From: an uncultured Acidimicrobiales bacterium
GTDB taxonomy: Bacteria > Actinomycetota > Acidimicrobiia > Acidimicrobiales > UBA10347
DNA: 46,195 bases
Assembly (NCBI GenBank): GCA_937941245.1
Contig: CALDYC010000058.1
Span: 1-46,195, forward strand
Direction of reading: 5' to 3'
In this document: positions 1-7,732 of the stretch, in pieces
Numbering within the stretch: position 1 is the first letter of the stretch
Layout of the letters: every line of letters begins with the position of its first letter
Made by a program: the position numbers and the translations under genes
The notes under the pieces: generated by a model
Database searches by the model: none
What the model saw: the letters and a program-made list of their open reading frames with translations, nothing else
What the model was told of the DNA's origin: nothing

Positions 1-896
1 ATCACGCTGACGTTGATGATGTCCTCAACGCTGCAACCTCGCGACAGGTCATGCACCACGCCGTCCAGCCCTTGAAGCAACGGGCCAAATGCCTGGGCAT
101 GGCCGAGACGCTCCGTGATCTTGTAAGCGATATTGCCCGAATCGAGATCAGGAAAGACAAACACGTTGGCCCGGCCGGCCACAGTCGATTCTGGCGCTTT
201 GCTTTGGGCAACTGCCGGGACCCAGGCGGCGTCGAATTGCAACTCGCCGTCGATTGCCAGCTCAGGGGCAGAGCTCCGGGCCAGCTCGGTTGCTTGACGC
301 ACTTTGTCGACCCGTGGGTGCTGCGCGCTTCCCTTGGTCGAGAAGCTCAGCATAGCCACTCGCGCCTTTTCATCGGCCAGCTGTTCAAACGTAGATGCAG
401 ACGAGATCGCAATCGCTGCGAGCTGTTCGGCCGTCGGATCCGGTACCACTCCGCAGTCGCCGTACACGATCGGCTGACCATCCGGAAGCACGAAAAAGAA
501 GCAACTACTCAGCAGCCCGGCTTGGGGTGCAACCCCCACCGTTCGAAGGCCAGCACGAAGCACATCGGCAGTTGATCGACTCGCGCCCGCGACGACGCCG
601 TCCGCCCAACCTGATTTGTGCAGGATCATCGCAATGACGAGCGGGTCTTCGAGATCTAGCTCCCGGTTCATGCTCGCGGCTTGAGCTAGGGCATCGATCT
701 TCGCTGGCTCGCTCCGCTCGTCGTTCGCGTCTGCCAGCGCGCAGATATCTACACCCATCACGATTGGTTCGGCCAGGCCGCGCCGCTCCAACTGCTCGGC
801 TGCGGCGAGCGCCCGCGAGTCACGCGCGTCAGCGAGCACGATACGCATGCGATTCGAACCGGCCCGCCGGTACCAGTCGTCGAGCAGCAAAGTCAT
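1..896 (-). CDS. pta: Phosphate acetyltransferase (partial, C-terminus beyond the window)
   Basis: Interconverts acetyl phosphate and acetyl-CoA in the cytoplasm. I translated the minus strand from the ATG at 896-894; about 298 residues are present and the reading frame runs off the left edge, so the last part (the family is about 320-340 residues for the short form) is missing. Family hallmarks seen: [10 protein letters not shown] near residue 180, [12 protein letters not shown] near 215, [14 protein letters not shown] near 250 and the nucleotide-site stretch [14 protein letters not shown] near 280. It lacks the N-terminal DRTGG/BioD-type extension of long Pta proteins. It starts 15 bases after the permease stop, so it is the next gene of the transporter operon. 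In taurine dissimilation Pta handles the acetyl phosphate released by Xsc, which fits this position. Identity is secure; the taurine role is inferred from neighbours. Confidence 0.93.
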   Translation of the reverse strand, partial: MTLLLDDWYRRAGSNRMRIVLADARDSRALAAAEQLERRGLAEPIVMGVDICALADANDERSEPAKIDALAQAASMNRELDLEDPLVIAMILHKSGWADGVVAGASRSTADVLRAGLRTVGVAPQAGLLSSCFFFVLPDGQPIVYGDCGVVPDPTAEQLAAIAISSASTFEQLADEKARVAMLSFSTKGSAQHPRVDKVRQATELARSSAPELAIDGELQFDAAWVPAVAQSKAPESTVAGRANVFVFPDLDSGNIAYKITERLGHAQAFGPLLQGLDGVVHDLSRGCSVEDIINVSV

Positions 897-911
897 TGTG
901 CTGTGGCCGCG

Positions 912-1841
912 TCAGCCTTTGCCCCGCCAAGGGATCAGGCGGGCTTCGATCTTGCGCATGAGCACGTCCATGGCGAAGCCAAGCACGCCAACAATAATGA
1001 TCCCGACGACGACCACGTCCATGCGCAGGAACTTTGCGGCATTCCACGTCATGGCACCAAGGCCTTCATTCGCCGCAACGATTTCGGCAGCAACGAGCGT
1101 GCCCCAGCAGACGCCGAGCGCCACTCGAAGGCCGGTAATGATCTCGGGAACCGCGTTCGGCAAAATGACGCGCATGAGAATCTGTGGTTTCGAAGCACCG
1201 AGCGAATAGGCCGCGTGGACCTTTGAAAGTTGCACGCCTTGCACCCCAGCTCGGGCAGCGATGATCATGATCCAGAATGCGGCGAAGAACAAGATGGCCA
1301 CCTTCGATGTCTCGAAGATGCCGAACCAGACAATGATCAGCGCAATGAACGCAAGCGGAGGAACCGGACGGAGCAGCTCGACCACTGGGTCAAACATGCC
1401 ACGAAGAGTGTTTGACAGGCCCATTGCGAGCCCTACCGGCACACCGAGCAGCACGCCCAGAGTCAGCCCCATGAAGACTCGCTTGAGGCTGAACCATGTG
1501 TGGTCCCAAAGCGACACGTTACGGAACCCTTCGGACCACAAGTCGCCGAACGCTGTCACCACGCTCCACGGAGCTGGCATGGTGCGGCGATTGAGAACCT
1601 GGGTATAGGAGCAGTTGGGGTCATCGGTGCAGTTGCCGAGGAGCTCGATCTCGTTCCACCCTTGGTCAGTCGCCATATCTCGGAACGCTTGCGGAATGCC
1701 CCACACCCTGGTGAGCAGGTACCAAATGGCGATCAGCACAATCATCGTGATGACGCCAGCGAACCAGTTGCCTGTTACTGCCGACGCATCGCCGAAGGTG
1801 ACGGTTTTACGTTGAACGTTATTTGCGCGTTGTCGAGCCAT
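912..1841 (-). CDS. tauC: Taurine-type ABC transporter permease
   Basis: Inner-membrane permease of the SsuC/TauC (BPD_transp_1) family. It has a first membrane helix at about residues 26-46, then a core of about five helices. The cytoplasmic coupling loop is clear near residues 210-240, with the EAA-type sequence AYSLGASKPQILMRVILPNA. Between helix 1 and the core lies a loop of about 45 residues that should face outside; it is polar and carries two cysteines six residues apart (near 71 and 77). This is longer than I expect for TauC. Start: the upstream gene stop and this start overlap as TAGTGATG, so translation begins at GTG 1844 or, more likely, ATG 1841, which has GAGG at a suitable distance. 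Coupled to tauB upstream and pta downstream. Confidence 0.9.
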   Translation of the reverse strand: MARQRANNVQRKTVTFGDASAVTGNWFAGVITMIVLIAIWYLLTRVWGIPQAFRDMATDQGWNEIELLGNCTDDPNCSYTQVLNRRTMPAPWSVVTAFGDLWSEGFRNVSLWDHTWFSLKRVFMGLTLGVLLGVPVGLAMGLSNTLRGMFDPVVELLRPVPPLAFIALIIVWFGIFETSKVAILFFAAFWIMIIAARAGVQGVQLSKVHAAYSLGASKPQILMRVILPNAVPEIITGLRVALGVCWGTLVAAEIVAANEGLGAMTWNAAKFLRMDVVVVGIIIVGVLGFAMDVLMRKIEARLIPWRGKG

Positions 1842-1843
1842 CA

Positions 1844-3505
1844 CTATCCCTCGCGTCCCATGATCTCTTCTTCCATCTCCCAGATGATGCTGAGAATCTC
1901 TTCGCGTTTTTCGACGAACTCAGGTGAGTTCTTCAGCTGCCGAGCGTCTTCTGTTAGGCCGCGCTTTGCGAAGGGCAAGTCATAGACACGTTCGATTCGG
2001 CCGGGTCGAGGTGCCATGACGAACAACCGGTCCCCGAGGAACAGGGCTTCCTCGACGCTGTGTGTGACAAGGACGATTGTCTTGCCGGTCTTGTCCCAAA
2101 TGTCGAGAATCAGGCTCTGCATTTTTTCTCTGGTCAGCGCATCGAGGGCGCCTAGCGGTTCGTCCATCAAAACCACTTCGGGGTCATTTGCGAGCGTTCG
2201 CGCCAGAGCGACGCGCTGTTGCATGCCTCCAGAGAGTTCGTACACCGCCTTGTCGCCGAACCCGTCAAGACCAACGATGCTGAGCAGTTCCTCGGTGCGA
2301 TCAAGCGTCGCCTTTTCTTCGTCGCTACCTTTGAGCCAGCCGTTGATCTTGGGGCCCAAGATCCACGCCACTCCGGCACCGATGGCTCCGATGGCCGCAA
2401 CAACGCGCACGACCTTCAACGCTCGCGCCAACGGCACAACGATCCAGCTGGCCCAGTCGCTGTTCAGCGCGACCGATCGAACGATCCACGCGAACGCCGC
2501 CAGAGCAACGAACCACAAAAATCCCTTGAGTACCTCAGACCGAGTGCGGCCGAGGAACAGGCTCAGGATGAGGGCCGCGGCGCACAACAGGGTGAGCAAG
2601 AGAACTGGAATGCCCAGAACTGCGCCGACAATCACTTGCTTCTTCGATGCGGGTTCTTCTGCACTTGTCGCATATTGGGCGAAAAAGGCGTAGTCGGTGT
2701 TCGGCGTCTCGCCGAGCGCGTCAACCTCAGATCGCGCCTCGGCGAGCTTGGACTGTTCCGATAGCAGGTCCTCGCGAAGTTCCTCGACGTCTGCGTTGCG
2801 ACTCGCCGTATCGCCTTGGACGTTGCCGGCTTGGATCTCGCTGTTGAGTTCGATGAGCGCTGCAGCAGTTCGGTTGAGCTGATCGTTGATCCGGGTGTGT
2901 TTGCCTTGGGTCTGTGCTCGCTCGGCGGCATCGGAGCCGAACGACATCGAAAAGGGGAACGTGAGATCCGATTTCAGCTGGACAACCAGTCCCGAGGGGG
3001 CATCGAGGCCAGTTGGGGCCCCATTTACATCTTCACCACCGAGCGGAATCCAACCAACGACGATCCATGCAATCGCGACCACCAGAGACATCGCCGCCGC
3101 TGCGGCCAGTCCTCCGGCGAGAGCGCCGGGAGATCGCAGAAAGCGACGAACTCTCGTCCCCCGCGAGTACTCGGTGCTCTGACCGAAGCCGATGTTCTCG
3201 TTGACACTTAGCCACTCGAACAGAGCGCCTTGCTGGAAGACCATGCCTCGTTCGCTGCCGGGGCCAGTGATCTCTTGGGCGCCGAGCGATACCGCTCCCG
3301 AGGTCGGAGCAAGGAAGCCGGCGAGAATGTTGAGAAGCGTGGTCTTCCCGCAGCCCGATGGGCCGAGCAGCGTGAGAATCCGGCCCTCTTCGAGGGTGAA
3401 GCTCACGTCTTGGAGGGCTTCAACTTCGGTGCCGTTCGGCACCTGATAAATCATGCCGAGATTCTCGACCTTTAGATCCTGCGGCACCGACGTCTCATCC
3501 CCCAT
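1844..3505 (-). CDS. tauB: TauB-type ABC ATPase with a membrane domain inserted in the ATPase fold
   Basis: ATPase subunit of the taurine/nitrate/sulfonate importer family, but 553 residues instead of about 260. All ATPase motifs are present in order: Walker A GPSGCGKT (48-55), Q-loop VFQQ (89-92), signature LSGGMQQR (424-431), Walker B VVLMDEP (444-450), D-loop LGALD, and H-loop histidine 482. The extra sequence lies between the Q-loop and the signature, roughly residues 111-395, where TauB normally has only a short stretch of the helical subdomain. Flanking family sequence is intact on both sides (NENIGFG before, [20 protein letters not shown] after), so this is an in-frame insertion and not a frameshift. 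Starts at ATG without a strong ribosome site, 115 bases after tauA; overlaps tauC by one base. An intact nucleotide site suggests it is active. Confidence 0.9.
   Translation of the reverse strand: MGDETSVPQDLKVENLGMIYQVPNGTEVEALQDVSFTLEEGRILTLLGPSGCGKTTLLNILAGFLAPTSGAVSLGAQEITGPGSERGMVFQQGALFEWLSVNENIGFGQSTEYSRGTRVRRFLRSPGALAGGLAAAAAMSLVVAIAWIVVGWIPLGGEDVNGAPTGLDAPSGLVVQLKSDLTFPFSMSFGSDAAERAQTQGKHTRINDQLNRTAAALIELNSEIQAGNVQGDTASRNADVEELREDLLSEQSKLAEARSEVDALGETPNTDYAFFAQYATSAEEPASKKQVIVGAVLGIPVLLLTLLCAAALILSLFLGRTRSEVLKGFLWFVALAAFAWIVRSVALNSDWASWIVVPLARALKVVRVVAAIGAIGAGVAWILGPKINGWLKGSDEEKATLDRTEELLSIVGLDGFGDKAVYELSGGMQQRVALARTLANDPEVVLMDEPLGALDALTREKMQSLILDIWDKTGKTIVLVTHSVEEALFLGDRLFVMAPRPGRIERVYDLPFAKRGLTEDARQLKNSPEFVEKREEILSIIWEMEEEIMGREG
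2321..3175 (-). other. Inserted four-helix membrane and coiled-coil segment inside TauB
   Basis: Codes for about residues 111-395 of the ATPase. Predicted helices by hydrophobicity: about 127-152, 290-318, 327-347 and 365-385. Basic residues (RVRRFLR) precede helix 1 and RTRSEVLKG sits between helices 2 and 3, so by the positive-inside rule both ends are cytoplasmic. Residues 153-288 would then face outside. That external part contains a charged helical stretch (about 205-265) with heptad-like spacing, a probable coiled coil. The even number of helices returns the chain to the cytoplasm, which lets the ATPase fold close. No family is recognised for this segment. Confidence 0.75.
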
Positions 3506-3551
3506 GTATCGACTTGCTTTTCATTGCTTGCTCGCGTGGCAGATACACCGC

Positions 3552-3584
3552 ACTGGGCGGGTTCGGAAGTCGAACCCGCCCAGT
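3552..3584 (-). terminator. Strong hairpin between tauA and tauB
   Basis: Perfect 14-base-pair stem (3552-3565 with 3571-3584) and a five-base loop, 37 bases after the tauA stop on the transcribed strand. It has no U-run afterwards. In importer operons such a hairpin behind the binding-protein gene often stabilises the 3' end or partly stops transcription, giving more binding protein than ATPase; here that role is inferred. Confidence 0.6.
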
Positions 3585-3620
3585 CAATGCGGCGCCTGTC
3601 TTACTTGCCTTGCTTGGGGA

Positions 3621-4859
3621 TTAAGCCACCGCTTCGAGGAAGCTGGTGTTTACAAACCCTGAGTAGTCGCTCAACGCTTCATCAATCTCGCCCTGCTCCT
3701 GGAAGAAGGCCATCTGCTCAGCCATCACCGCAGCAACCGTTGAACCCATCCACGCATCAGAAAGCTGGGCCTCAGTTGACGGGAAACCGAACTGATCCAA
3801 CAACGCCTGCGTGGCATCAAGTTCCATACCCGCTTCGCCAGCAATGATAGTTTCCATCGCCTCATCACGACCCGAGTTATACGCAGCATTCGCCTCTTCG
3901 GTGAGCTGCATAAACGCCGTCACCGTCTCAGGCGAAGACTCACCAAAGCTCTTCGGAATCGACACGATGTCGAACACCCGAATACCCATCGCTTCCTTCT
4001 CCTCGAACGTGTTCAAACGAACACCACCCGCATCGAGCATGGCCAAAACCGAACCACCAAAAGCACACGCCATCGCAACATCGCCAGACTCAAAAGCCGC
4101 AACCGCAGCAGCACCACCCTCAGAAGGAATGATGTTCACATTGCCCGCATCGACACCCAACTCATCAAGCTGAGTCAACAACTGGAAATGCGTAACATTG
4201 CCAATCGGCGAATACACCGACTCACCCTCAAGATTCGTCGCATCATCCAACACATCAAGATGATCCGGATGCACGATGCACTGATCAGCATCGGCATAGG
4301 TAACCGCAATACCAATCAACTCAAGATCAGCACCAGACGTCACCGCATTCGCAAACGGAGTCAAACCCTGGCTATAGGAAATATCAACATCGCCAGCTTC
4401 CATCGCCAACGACATCTCATTACCTGACGGGAACGACAACCAATTCACCGTCGTACACAACGCCGCGTCATAACCCTGCGACGCCTGCTCAACCTGATTC
4501 GCCGTAGGCCACTCAGCAAAATACGCCACATTTAACTCATCAGGCGCATCAGAAGGACACCCATCGGCCACCGCTGCAGCATCGTCAGCCATGTCGCCAT
4601 CGCTGGTGTCAGCGTCGTCAGCCATGTCGCCATCGCTCGAGTCAGCGTCGTCAGCCATGTCGCCATCGCTCGAGTCAGCGTCATCAGCCATGTCGCCATC
4701 GCTGGCCTCGGCATCGTCGTTGGCGTCGACCGCCTCGTTGGCGGCATCGAGTGCATCACCGACGACGTCGGACGCCGAGTTATCTGAGCCGCACGCCGAC
4801 GCCAAAAGCGCCATTGCGGCCAGAAGCACCATGAGGTGCCGGATGGTTTTGGTTTGCAT
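3621..4859 (-). CDS. tauA: Taurine-type ABC transporter substrate-binding lipoprotein
   Basis: Extracytoplasmic binding protein of the TauA/SsuA/NMT1 family, 412 residues. Start chosen at ATG 4859 because GGAGGGG lies five bases upstream; a longer reading frame exists but has no such site. The signal peptide ends in a lipobox (LASAC, cysteine 23), so it is a lipoprotein, as expected for a one-membrane cell. Residues about 30-90 are a very acidic, low-complexity linker with four copies of an 11-residue repeat. The binding fold follows, with ECF-like AYFAEWPTANQVEQA, SLAMEAGDVDISYSQG and the central GDVAMACAFGG stretch. Codon choice differs from most neighbours, with many GCT, GGT and GTT codons, which could reflect high expression or separate origin. 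Substrate is inferred from the neighbouring catabolic genes; other sulfonates are possible. Confidence 0.9.
   Translation of the reverse strand: MQTKTIRHLMVLLAAMALLASACGSDNSASDVVGDALDAANEAVDANDDAEASDGDMADDADSSDGDMADDADSSDGDMADDADTSDGDMADDAAAVADGCPSDAPDELNVAYFAEWPTANQVEQASQGYDAALCTTVNWLSFPSGNEMSLAMEAGDVDISYSQGLTPFANAVTSGADLELIGIAVTYADADQCIVHPDHLDVLDDATNLEGESVYSPIGNVTHFQLLTQLDELGVDAGNVNIIPSEGGAAAVAAFESGDVAMACAFGGSVLAMLDAGGVRLNTFEEKEAMGIRVFDIVSIPKSFGESSPETVTAFMQLTEEANAAYNSGRDEAMETIIAGEAGMELDATQALLDQFGFPSTEAQLSDAWMGSTVAAVMAEQMAFFQEQGEIDEALSDYSGFVNTSFLEAVA
4586..4717 (-). repeat. Four tandem 33-bp repeats in tauA linker
   Basis: Four head-to-tail copies of a 33-base unit begin at 4586, 4619, 4652 and 4685 and keep the tauA frame. 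Each codes for one copy of an 11-residue acidic unit around SDGDMADDA. Copies differ at only a few positions, mostly in the last third, so copy number may vary between strains. Confidence 0.9.
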
Positions 4860-4915
4860 TACCCCTCCATTACTGCGAATCCTGGGCGGAAACGATTCTT
4901 GTCTCATCAATCTAG

Positions 4916-4925
4916 GTGATATCAC
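4916..4925. promoter_or_regulatory. Palindrome upstream of tauA
   Basis: GTGATATCAC is a perfect ten-base palindrome in the 117-base gap between the aminotransferase and tauA, 57 bases before the tauA start. It could be a regulator site, but nothing else in the window repeats it, so the call is weak. Confidence 0.25.
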
Positions 4926-4976
4926 GATCTCGGTGAGCCACGGTCACCAACGCGCACCCGGCGAGGAGCTGCGGAT

Positions 4977-6338
4977 CTATGCGAGCCACTGATCTGTGCG
5001 GGCAACGATCTGATCAACCCGGGCCGCAAGGTCGTCGATAACGGCGCGATCCGCGACCAGCGGCGGGCAGATCGCGAGAAAGGTCGCCCCCCGGTCATCG
5101 GGCCGAATCATGATCTTCGCATCGCGCACATACTGTGCAAGGACTCCTCCGCGGAGCCCGGTGTGTTGCTCTTCGGTCAACGCAACGCCATTCGCCGCGT
5201 CAGCACAAAATTCGACGGCATAGAAGTAGCCGGTGCCGCGCACTTCACTCACGCAGTTGTGTGCCGCCTGCACACCTTCGAGTTGTGAACGAAAGTAGTC
5301 CTCGTTGTTCAAGACATGGTCGAAGACCTGCTCGTCGTGCATCGCTCGCATATTCGCGACGGCCACTGCCGTTGACACCGGATGACCACCAAAGGTCGAC
5401 CCGTGGTTGAACATCGCTACTGGCGATTCCCAGACTGCTTCAACCAGTGGGCGCCGAATGATGACACCCCCGAGTGGCAGGTATGCGCTCGTGACACCCT
5501 TAGCGAATGTGATCATGTCAGGGACCACCCCGAATCGTTCACTTCCGGTGAAGTGACCGAGACGACCGAATGCGTTGATGACTTCGTCGGCACACAGCAA
5601 CACGCCGTACTTGTCGCAGATGCGACGCAGCTCTTGCCAGTAGCCATCGGGGGGCACCACTGCGCCTCGTCCGTTTTGGACGGGCTCAGCAATCACTAAC
5701 GCGACCGTCTCGGGGCCCTCGGCGAGGATCATCTCTTCAACAGCTCGCACGCAGGCAAGGTCCGACGCCGATCCTCCGTCTGGGATCTCGTCGCCGCAGG
5801 TATTGCGAACATGACGTACGCCATCCCACATCATCGGCGCGTAATGGGTCTTGAACTTCGGGATGCCGGTTACGGCGAGGGTTCCGAGAGTCGTTCCGTG
5901 ATAGGCCCAGTCCCGAGCAATCACCTTGTAGCGGCCTTCGTCGCCTTGGCTCACGTGGTAGTTACGGGCAAACTTGAGAGCTGATTCGACAGCTTCTGAG
6001 CCGGAACTCACGAAGAAAACCTCGTCAAGATCCCCCGGAGCGCTAGCTGCGATCATCGAGGCAGCCTCGGCCGCGGGCGGGTTCGACCAGCCCCACGTTG
6101 GGAAGAACGCCAGCTTGTCCATTTGTTTGGACGCGGCCGCGGTCAGGTCCGAGCGGCCGTGTCCGAGGTTGGTACAGAACAAGCCGGCAAGACCGTCGAG
6201 ATACTTGTTTCCGTCGGTATCCCAGACATAGCAGCCTTCACCACGTTCGATCGTGGCGAGGTTGTCGCTGTTCCACGCCGCACCACTTGTGAAGTGTGGC
6301 ATGAGATGTGCCTGCGCCGAAGCACGATCATTGCCCAT
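4977..6338 (-). CDS. tpa: Class III aminotransferase, probable taurine:pyruvate aminotransferase
   Basis: PLP-dependent cytoplasmic enzyme, 453 residues, the usual length for the omega-amino acid:pyruvate group. Visible landmarks: phosphate-binding SSGSEAVE (111-118), YHGTT near 146, the cofactor-binding aspartate in ADEV (Asp251) and the Schiff-base lysine in FAKGV (Lys280). In the proposed role it transfers the amino group of taurine to pyruvate, giving sulfoacetaldehyde and alanine. The assignment rests on context: alanine dehydrogenase upstream, TauABC downstream and Pta after that. Sequence alone would also allow beta-alanine, GABA or putrescine as amino donor. A G-rich ribosome site lies just before the ATG. 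The preceding gap holds a motif shared with the ald-lrp promoter region. Confidence 0.85.
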   Translation of the reverse strand: MGNDRASAQAHLMPHFTSGAAWNSDNLATIERGEGCYVWDTDGNKYLDGLAGLFCTNLGHGRSDLTAAASKQMDKLAFFPTWGWSNPPAAEAASMIAASAPGDLDEVFFVSSGSEAVESALKFARNYHVSQGDEGRYKVIARDWAYHGTTLGTLAVTGIPKFKTHYAPMMWDGVRHVRNTCGDEIPDGGSASDLACVRAVEEMILAEGPETVALVIAEPVQNGRGAVVPPDGYWQELRRICDKYGVLLCADEVINAFGRLGHFTGSERFGVVPDMITFAKGVTSAYLPLGGVIIRRPLVEAVWESPVAMFNHGSTFGGHPVSTAVAVANMRAMHDEQVFDHVLNNEDYFRSQLEGVQAAHNCVSEVRGTGYFYAVEFCADAANGVALTEEQHTGLRGGVLAQYVRDAKIMIRPDDRGATFLAICPPLVADRAVIDDLAARVDQIVARTDQWLA

Positions 6339-6366
6339 GAAACCCCCCAGAGATTCACGTCATATG

Positions 6367-6379
6367 TTTTGGACAATAC
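6367..6379. promoter_or_regulatory. Putative Lrp operator upstream of the aminotransferase
   Basis: TTTTGGACAATAC matches TTTTGCGCAATAC at 7713-7725 in 11 of 13 positions, and both are preceded by CATAT. It lies 29 bases upstream of the aminotransferase start. The TTG-NN-CAA core is a short inverted repeat, as Lrp/AsnC regulators often bind. Assignment to the neighbouring regulator is inferred. Confidence 0.45.
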
Positions 6380-6468
6380 CAGAGACGTGTTAGATCGTCT
6401 AGCCCAAATGTTAAAAGGTCTAACTGCTAAAGCTCGACGGACGCCTCGCTACGGGTACCGGCTTCGGC

Positions 6469-7584
6469 CTACACGAGTGCGTCAAGTGGAGGCACGAAGT
6501 CGTAGCCAAGAGCGGCGGCGACCGAAGGCTCGGTGACCTTGCCAGCCGCGACGTTCACGCCGTTCGCCAAATGCGGGTCTGCCTCGATCGCAGCCTTCGC
6601 ACCCTGCGTTGCGAGCCGCAGTCCGAACGGAAGCGTGTCGTTATTGAGAGCGTAGGTCGACGTGCGAGGCACCGCCCCAGGCATATTCGCTACGCAATAG
6701 TGCACGACCTCGTCAACAACAAAGGTTGGGTCGGCGTGGGTTGTGGCCCTGGACGTTTCCATACAGCCACCCTGATCAATTGCCACATCGACCAGCACTG
6801 ACCCTGCACGCATCTCGCTCAGCATGCCCCTGGTCACAATCTTTGGCGCCCGATCGCCGCGTACCAAGACTGCGCCAACCACGAGATCAGCGTCGGTGAC
6901 GTATTCATGAGTAGTCGCGGTGTTGCTGTGGATCGTGACGATTGTCGGCCCGAACCGCTTGGCCAGCCGGTCGAGAACCGAGCCGGATCGATCGAGCACG
7001 GTCACATGTGCCCCCATGCCCACCGCCATCTCGATCGCGTTTTCACCAACGACCCCGCCGCCGATTACGACGACCTTTGCGGGCGCAACGCCCGGTACGC
7101 CGCCCAGCAACAGTCCCGCGCCGCCCATTGGCGATTCGAGATGGTGGGCCCCGGCCTGGATACTCATACGTCCGGCGACTTGCGACATGGGAGCGAGAAG
7201 AGGAAGCCCGCCATCGTCGTCAGTCACGGTCTCGTAGGCAATACATGTTGCGCCGCTAGCAACAAGATCGGAGGTCTGCTCAGGGTCCGGAGCAAGGTGC
7301 AGATAGGTGAAGAGCAGGTGACCCTCGTGCAACATCGCTCGCTCGACTGCCTGCGGCTCTTTGACCTTGACGATCATTTCCGCCGCCGCGAACACCGCCG
7401 CTGCGTCGGCGGCGATACGGGCCCCTGCCTGTTCGTAGTCCGCATCGGTGGCACCGATTCCGAGCCCAGCGCCTGACTGCACGACGACCTCGTGATCGAG
7501 ACGCACGTAGTCGACGACGCTGTTCGGGGTGAGCCCGACGCGGCGCTCATCTGGTTTGATCTCGGTAGGGACACCAACAATCAT
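6469..7584 (-). CDS. ald: Alanine dehydrogenase
   Basis: NAD-dependent oxidative deamination of L-alanine to pyruvate and ammonium. Starting at ATG 7584, which has AAGGAG seven bases upstream, gives 371 residues. With this start the known catalytic residues fall at their classic numbers: Lys75 (in VKEPQ), His96 (in TYLHLA) and Asp270 (in DVAIDQGG), with the nucleotide-binding glycines GGGVVG at 175-180. The longer reading frame from 7644 is therefore rejected. It lies upstream of the aminotransferase gene and divergent to an Lrp-type gene, a common arrangement for ald. In this cluster it would recycle the alanine made by the aminotransferase back to pyruvate and release the nitrogen of taurine as ammonium. 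Confidence 0.96.
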   Translation of the reverse strand: MIVGVPTEIKPDERRVGLTPNSVVDYVRLDHEVVVQSGAGLGIGATDADYEQAGARIAADAAAVFAAAEMIVKVKEPQAVERAMLHEGHLLFTYLHLAPDPEQTSDLVASGATCIAYETVTDDDGGLPLLAPMSQVAGRMSIQAGAHHLESPMGGAGLLLGGVPGVAPAKVVVIGGGVVGENAIEMAVGMGAHVTVLDRSGSVLDRLAKRFGPTIVTIHSNTATTHEYVTDADLVVGAVLVRGDRAPKIVTRGMLSEMRAGSVLVDVAIDQGGCMETSRATTHADPTFVVDEVVHYCVANMPGAVPRTSTYALNNDTLPFGLRLATQGAKAAIEADPHLANGVNVAAGKVTEPSVAAALGYDFVPPLDALV

Positions 7585-7712
7585 GACTGCTCCTTGCGCA
7601 GCTCGAGGGCACATCGCGTGACATGTGACACTACGCGACTTCACCTGGTGGTGCTCTGCGAATTCTGGCTACTGATCAGCCCGATGCACATGTTTCGTGC
7701 GTCAACTACATA

Positions 7713-7725
7713 TTTTGCGCAATAC
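7713..7725. promoter_or_regulatory. Putative Lrp operator in the ald-lrp divergent promoter region
   Basis: TTTTGCGCAATAC, with the perfect palindrome TTGCGCAA inside, lies 7 bases before the regulator ATG at 7733 in the 148-base divergent gap. A close copy sits before the aminotransferase gene. The position over the regulator's translation start would suit autoregulation; this is inferred. Confidence 0.5.
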
Positions 7726-7732
7726 TTTCCGA

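Noticed and set aside
2321-3175. TauB insertion as a frameshift, chimera or separate gene
   Set aside because: The frame is continuous, both flanks match the ATPase family, and the helix number and charge pattern fit one folded protein. No separate start with a ribosome site is seen. Read data would still be needed to exclude misassembly.
4586-4717. CRISPR-like array
   Set aside because: The 33-base units are directly adjacent with no spacers and keep a coding frame, so they are tandem coding repeats.
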